A stretch of DNA of 14,763 bases. It comes from an uncultured Chitinophagales bacterium (GTDB taxonomy: Bacteria > Bacteroidota > Bacteroidia > Chitinophagales > Chitinophagaceae). The notes beneath the pieces were generated by a model. It searched no databases and was not told the origin of the DNA. It was given only the letters and a program-made list of their open reading frames with translations. How positions within the stretch are numbered: the stretch's first letter is position 1; each line of letters starts with the position of its first letter. Location: positions 1 through 14,763 of the forward strand of contig CAMPIQ010000093.1 in assembly GCA_946886475.1 (NCBI GenBank). Direction: 5' to 3'. Made by a program: the position numbers and the translations under genes. Shown here piece after piece: positions 14,573 through 14,763 of this stretch.

Positions 14573-14763
14573 TTATTTCAACATGCTGATGATCTCTTTT
14601 TCCAGCTGCTCCTTTTTGATCTGCTCCTCGTAAAATTTTCTGTATCCGGTTTTGTGGTTTACAAAGAGCGTTGCCGGCAGGGATCCAGACCAACTTTCAT
14701 CCACGGCAGGACAAAAGATATCTGCGTTGGTCTCATCCAGGAATTTGATGGGAGCCGTGAATT
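14573..14763 (-). CDS. Thioredoxin-family protein, C-terminal fragment (cut by window edge)
   Basis: The last 62 codons of a minus-strand gene are visible, with the TAA at 14573-14575. The fragment reads FTAPIKFLDETNADIF, then the cis-proline segment SLPATLFVN (28-36), and ends in a Lys/Glu-rich amphipathic helix (EEQIKKEQLEKEIISMLK). This matches the C-terminal half of a TlpA/thioredoxin-like domain, with the usual strand-turn-helix after the cis-proline. The CxxC part and any signal peptide lie outside the window. It converges on the other thioredoxin-fold gene, with the rightward terminator between them. Confidence 0.75.
   Translation of the reverse strand, partial: FTAPIKFLDETNADIFCPAVDESWSGSLPATLFVNHKTGYRKFYEEQIKKEQLEKEIISMLK

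Noticed and set aside
1..14763. tRNA/rRNA genes, CRISPR array, insertion sequences, phage or toxin-antitoxin genes
   Set aside because: No cloverleaf-like sequence, regular repeat-spacer pattern, transposase motif or phage protein was recognised; nearly all DNA is accounted for by the listed genes.

Overview
The window looks like chromosomal DNA of a Bacteroidota bacterium, most likely of the Chitinophagaceae or a close relative. Base composition is moderately AT-rich. Several start codons are preceded by the Bacteroidota -7 box TAnnTTTG and few have a Shine-Dalgarno sequence. The gene content includes a CarboxypepD_reg/plug/beta-barrel outer-membrane protein, a Bacteroidota-type LptE, and the order miaB, sigma-54 activator, lptE, TPR-like gene, secG. 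The family assignment comes from protein resemblance by eye and not from a database search.

Left part (1-4441). A START/AHSA1-like gene (+) converges on a leftward pair: an ATP-grasp ligase-like gene followed 38 bp later by a LysE-type exporter gene. The ATP-grasp gene is divergent from a small rightward cluster. That cluster holds a GTG-started small membrane protein, a two-domain CCG (HdrB/GlpC-like) iron-sulfur protein, and a conserved 173-aa protein of unknown function. A 55-bp divergent spacer holds a -7 box for each direction.

Middle (4470-11572). A leftward outer-membrane beta-barrel gene, whose start should be moved inward to 6851, is divergent from a tight rightward operon: miaB, a sensor-less sigma-54 activator, lptE, an acidic TPR-like protein and secG. 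Gaps in this operon are 1-13 bp, and it ends at a strong intrinsic terminator (11548-11572). The operon combines tRNA modification, LPS transport, protein export and a regulator of unknown signal.

Right part (11591-14763). mltG starts 19 bp after the terminator and abuts yihY/brkB. A 211-bp non-coding gap follows, with a 16-bp palindrome and four phased TTCGTG repeats. Then come an exported thioredoxin-fold (PRX-like) gene, a second good terminator, and the 3' end of another thioredoxin-like gene entering from the right on the minus strand.

I saw no RNA genes, CRISPR array, insertion sequence or phage gene. Most of the window is ordinary core genome. The least explained items are the ATP-grasp/LysE pair, the phased repeats, the start-proximal promoter boxes, and the unknown proteins at 3920 and 10207.
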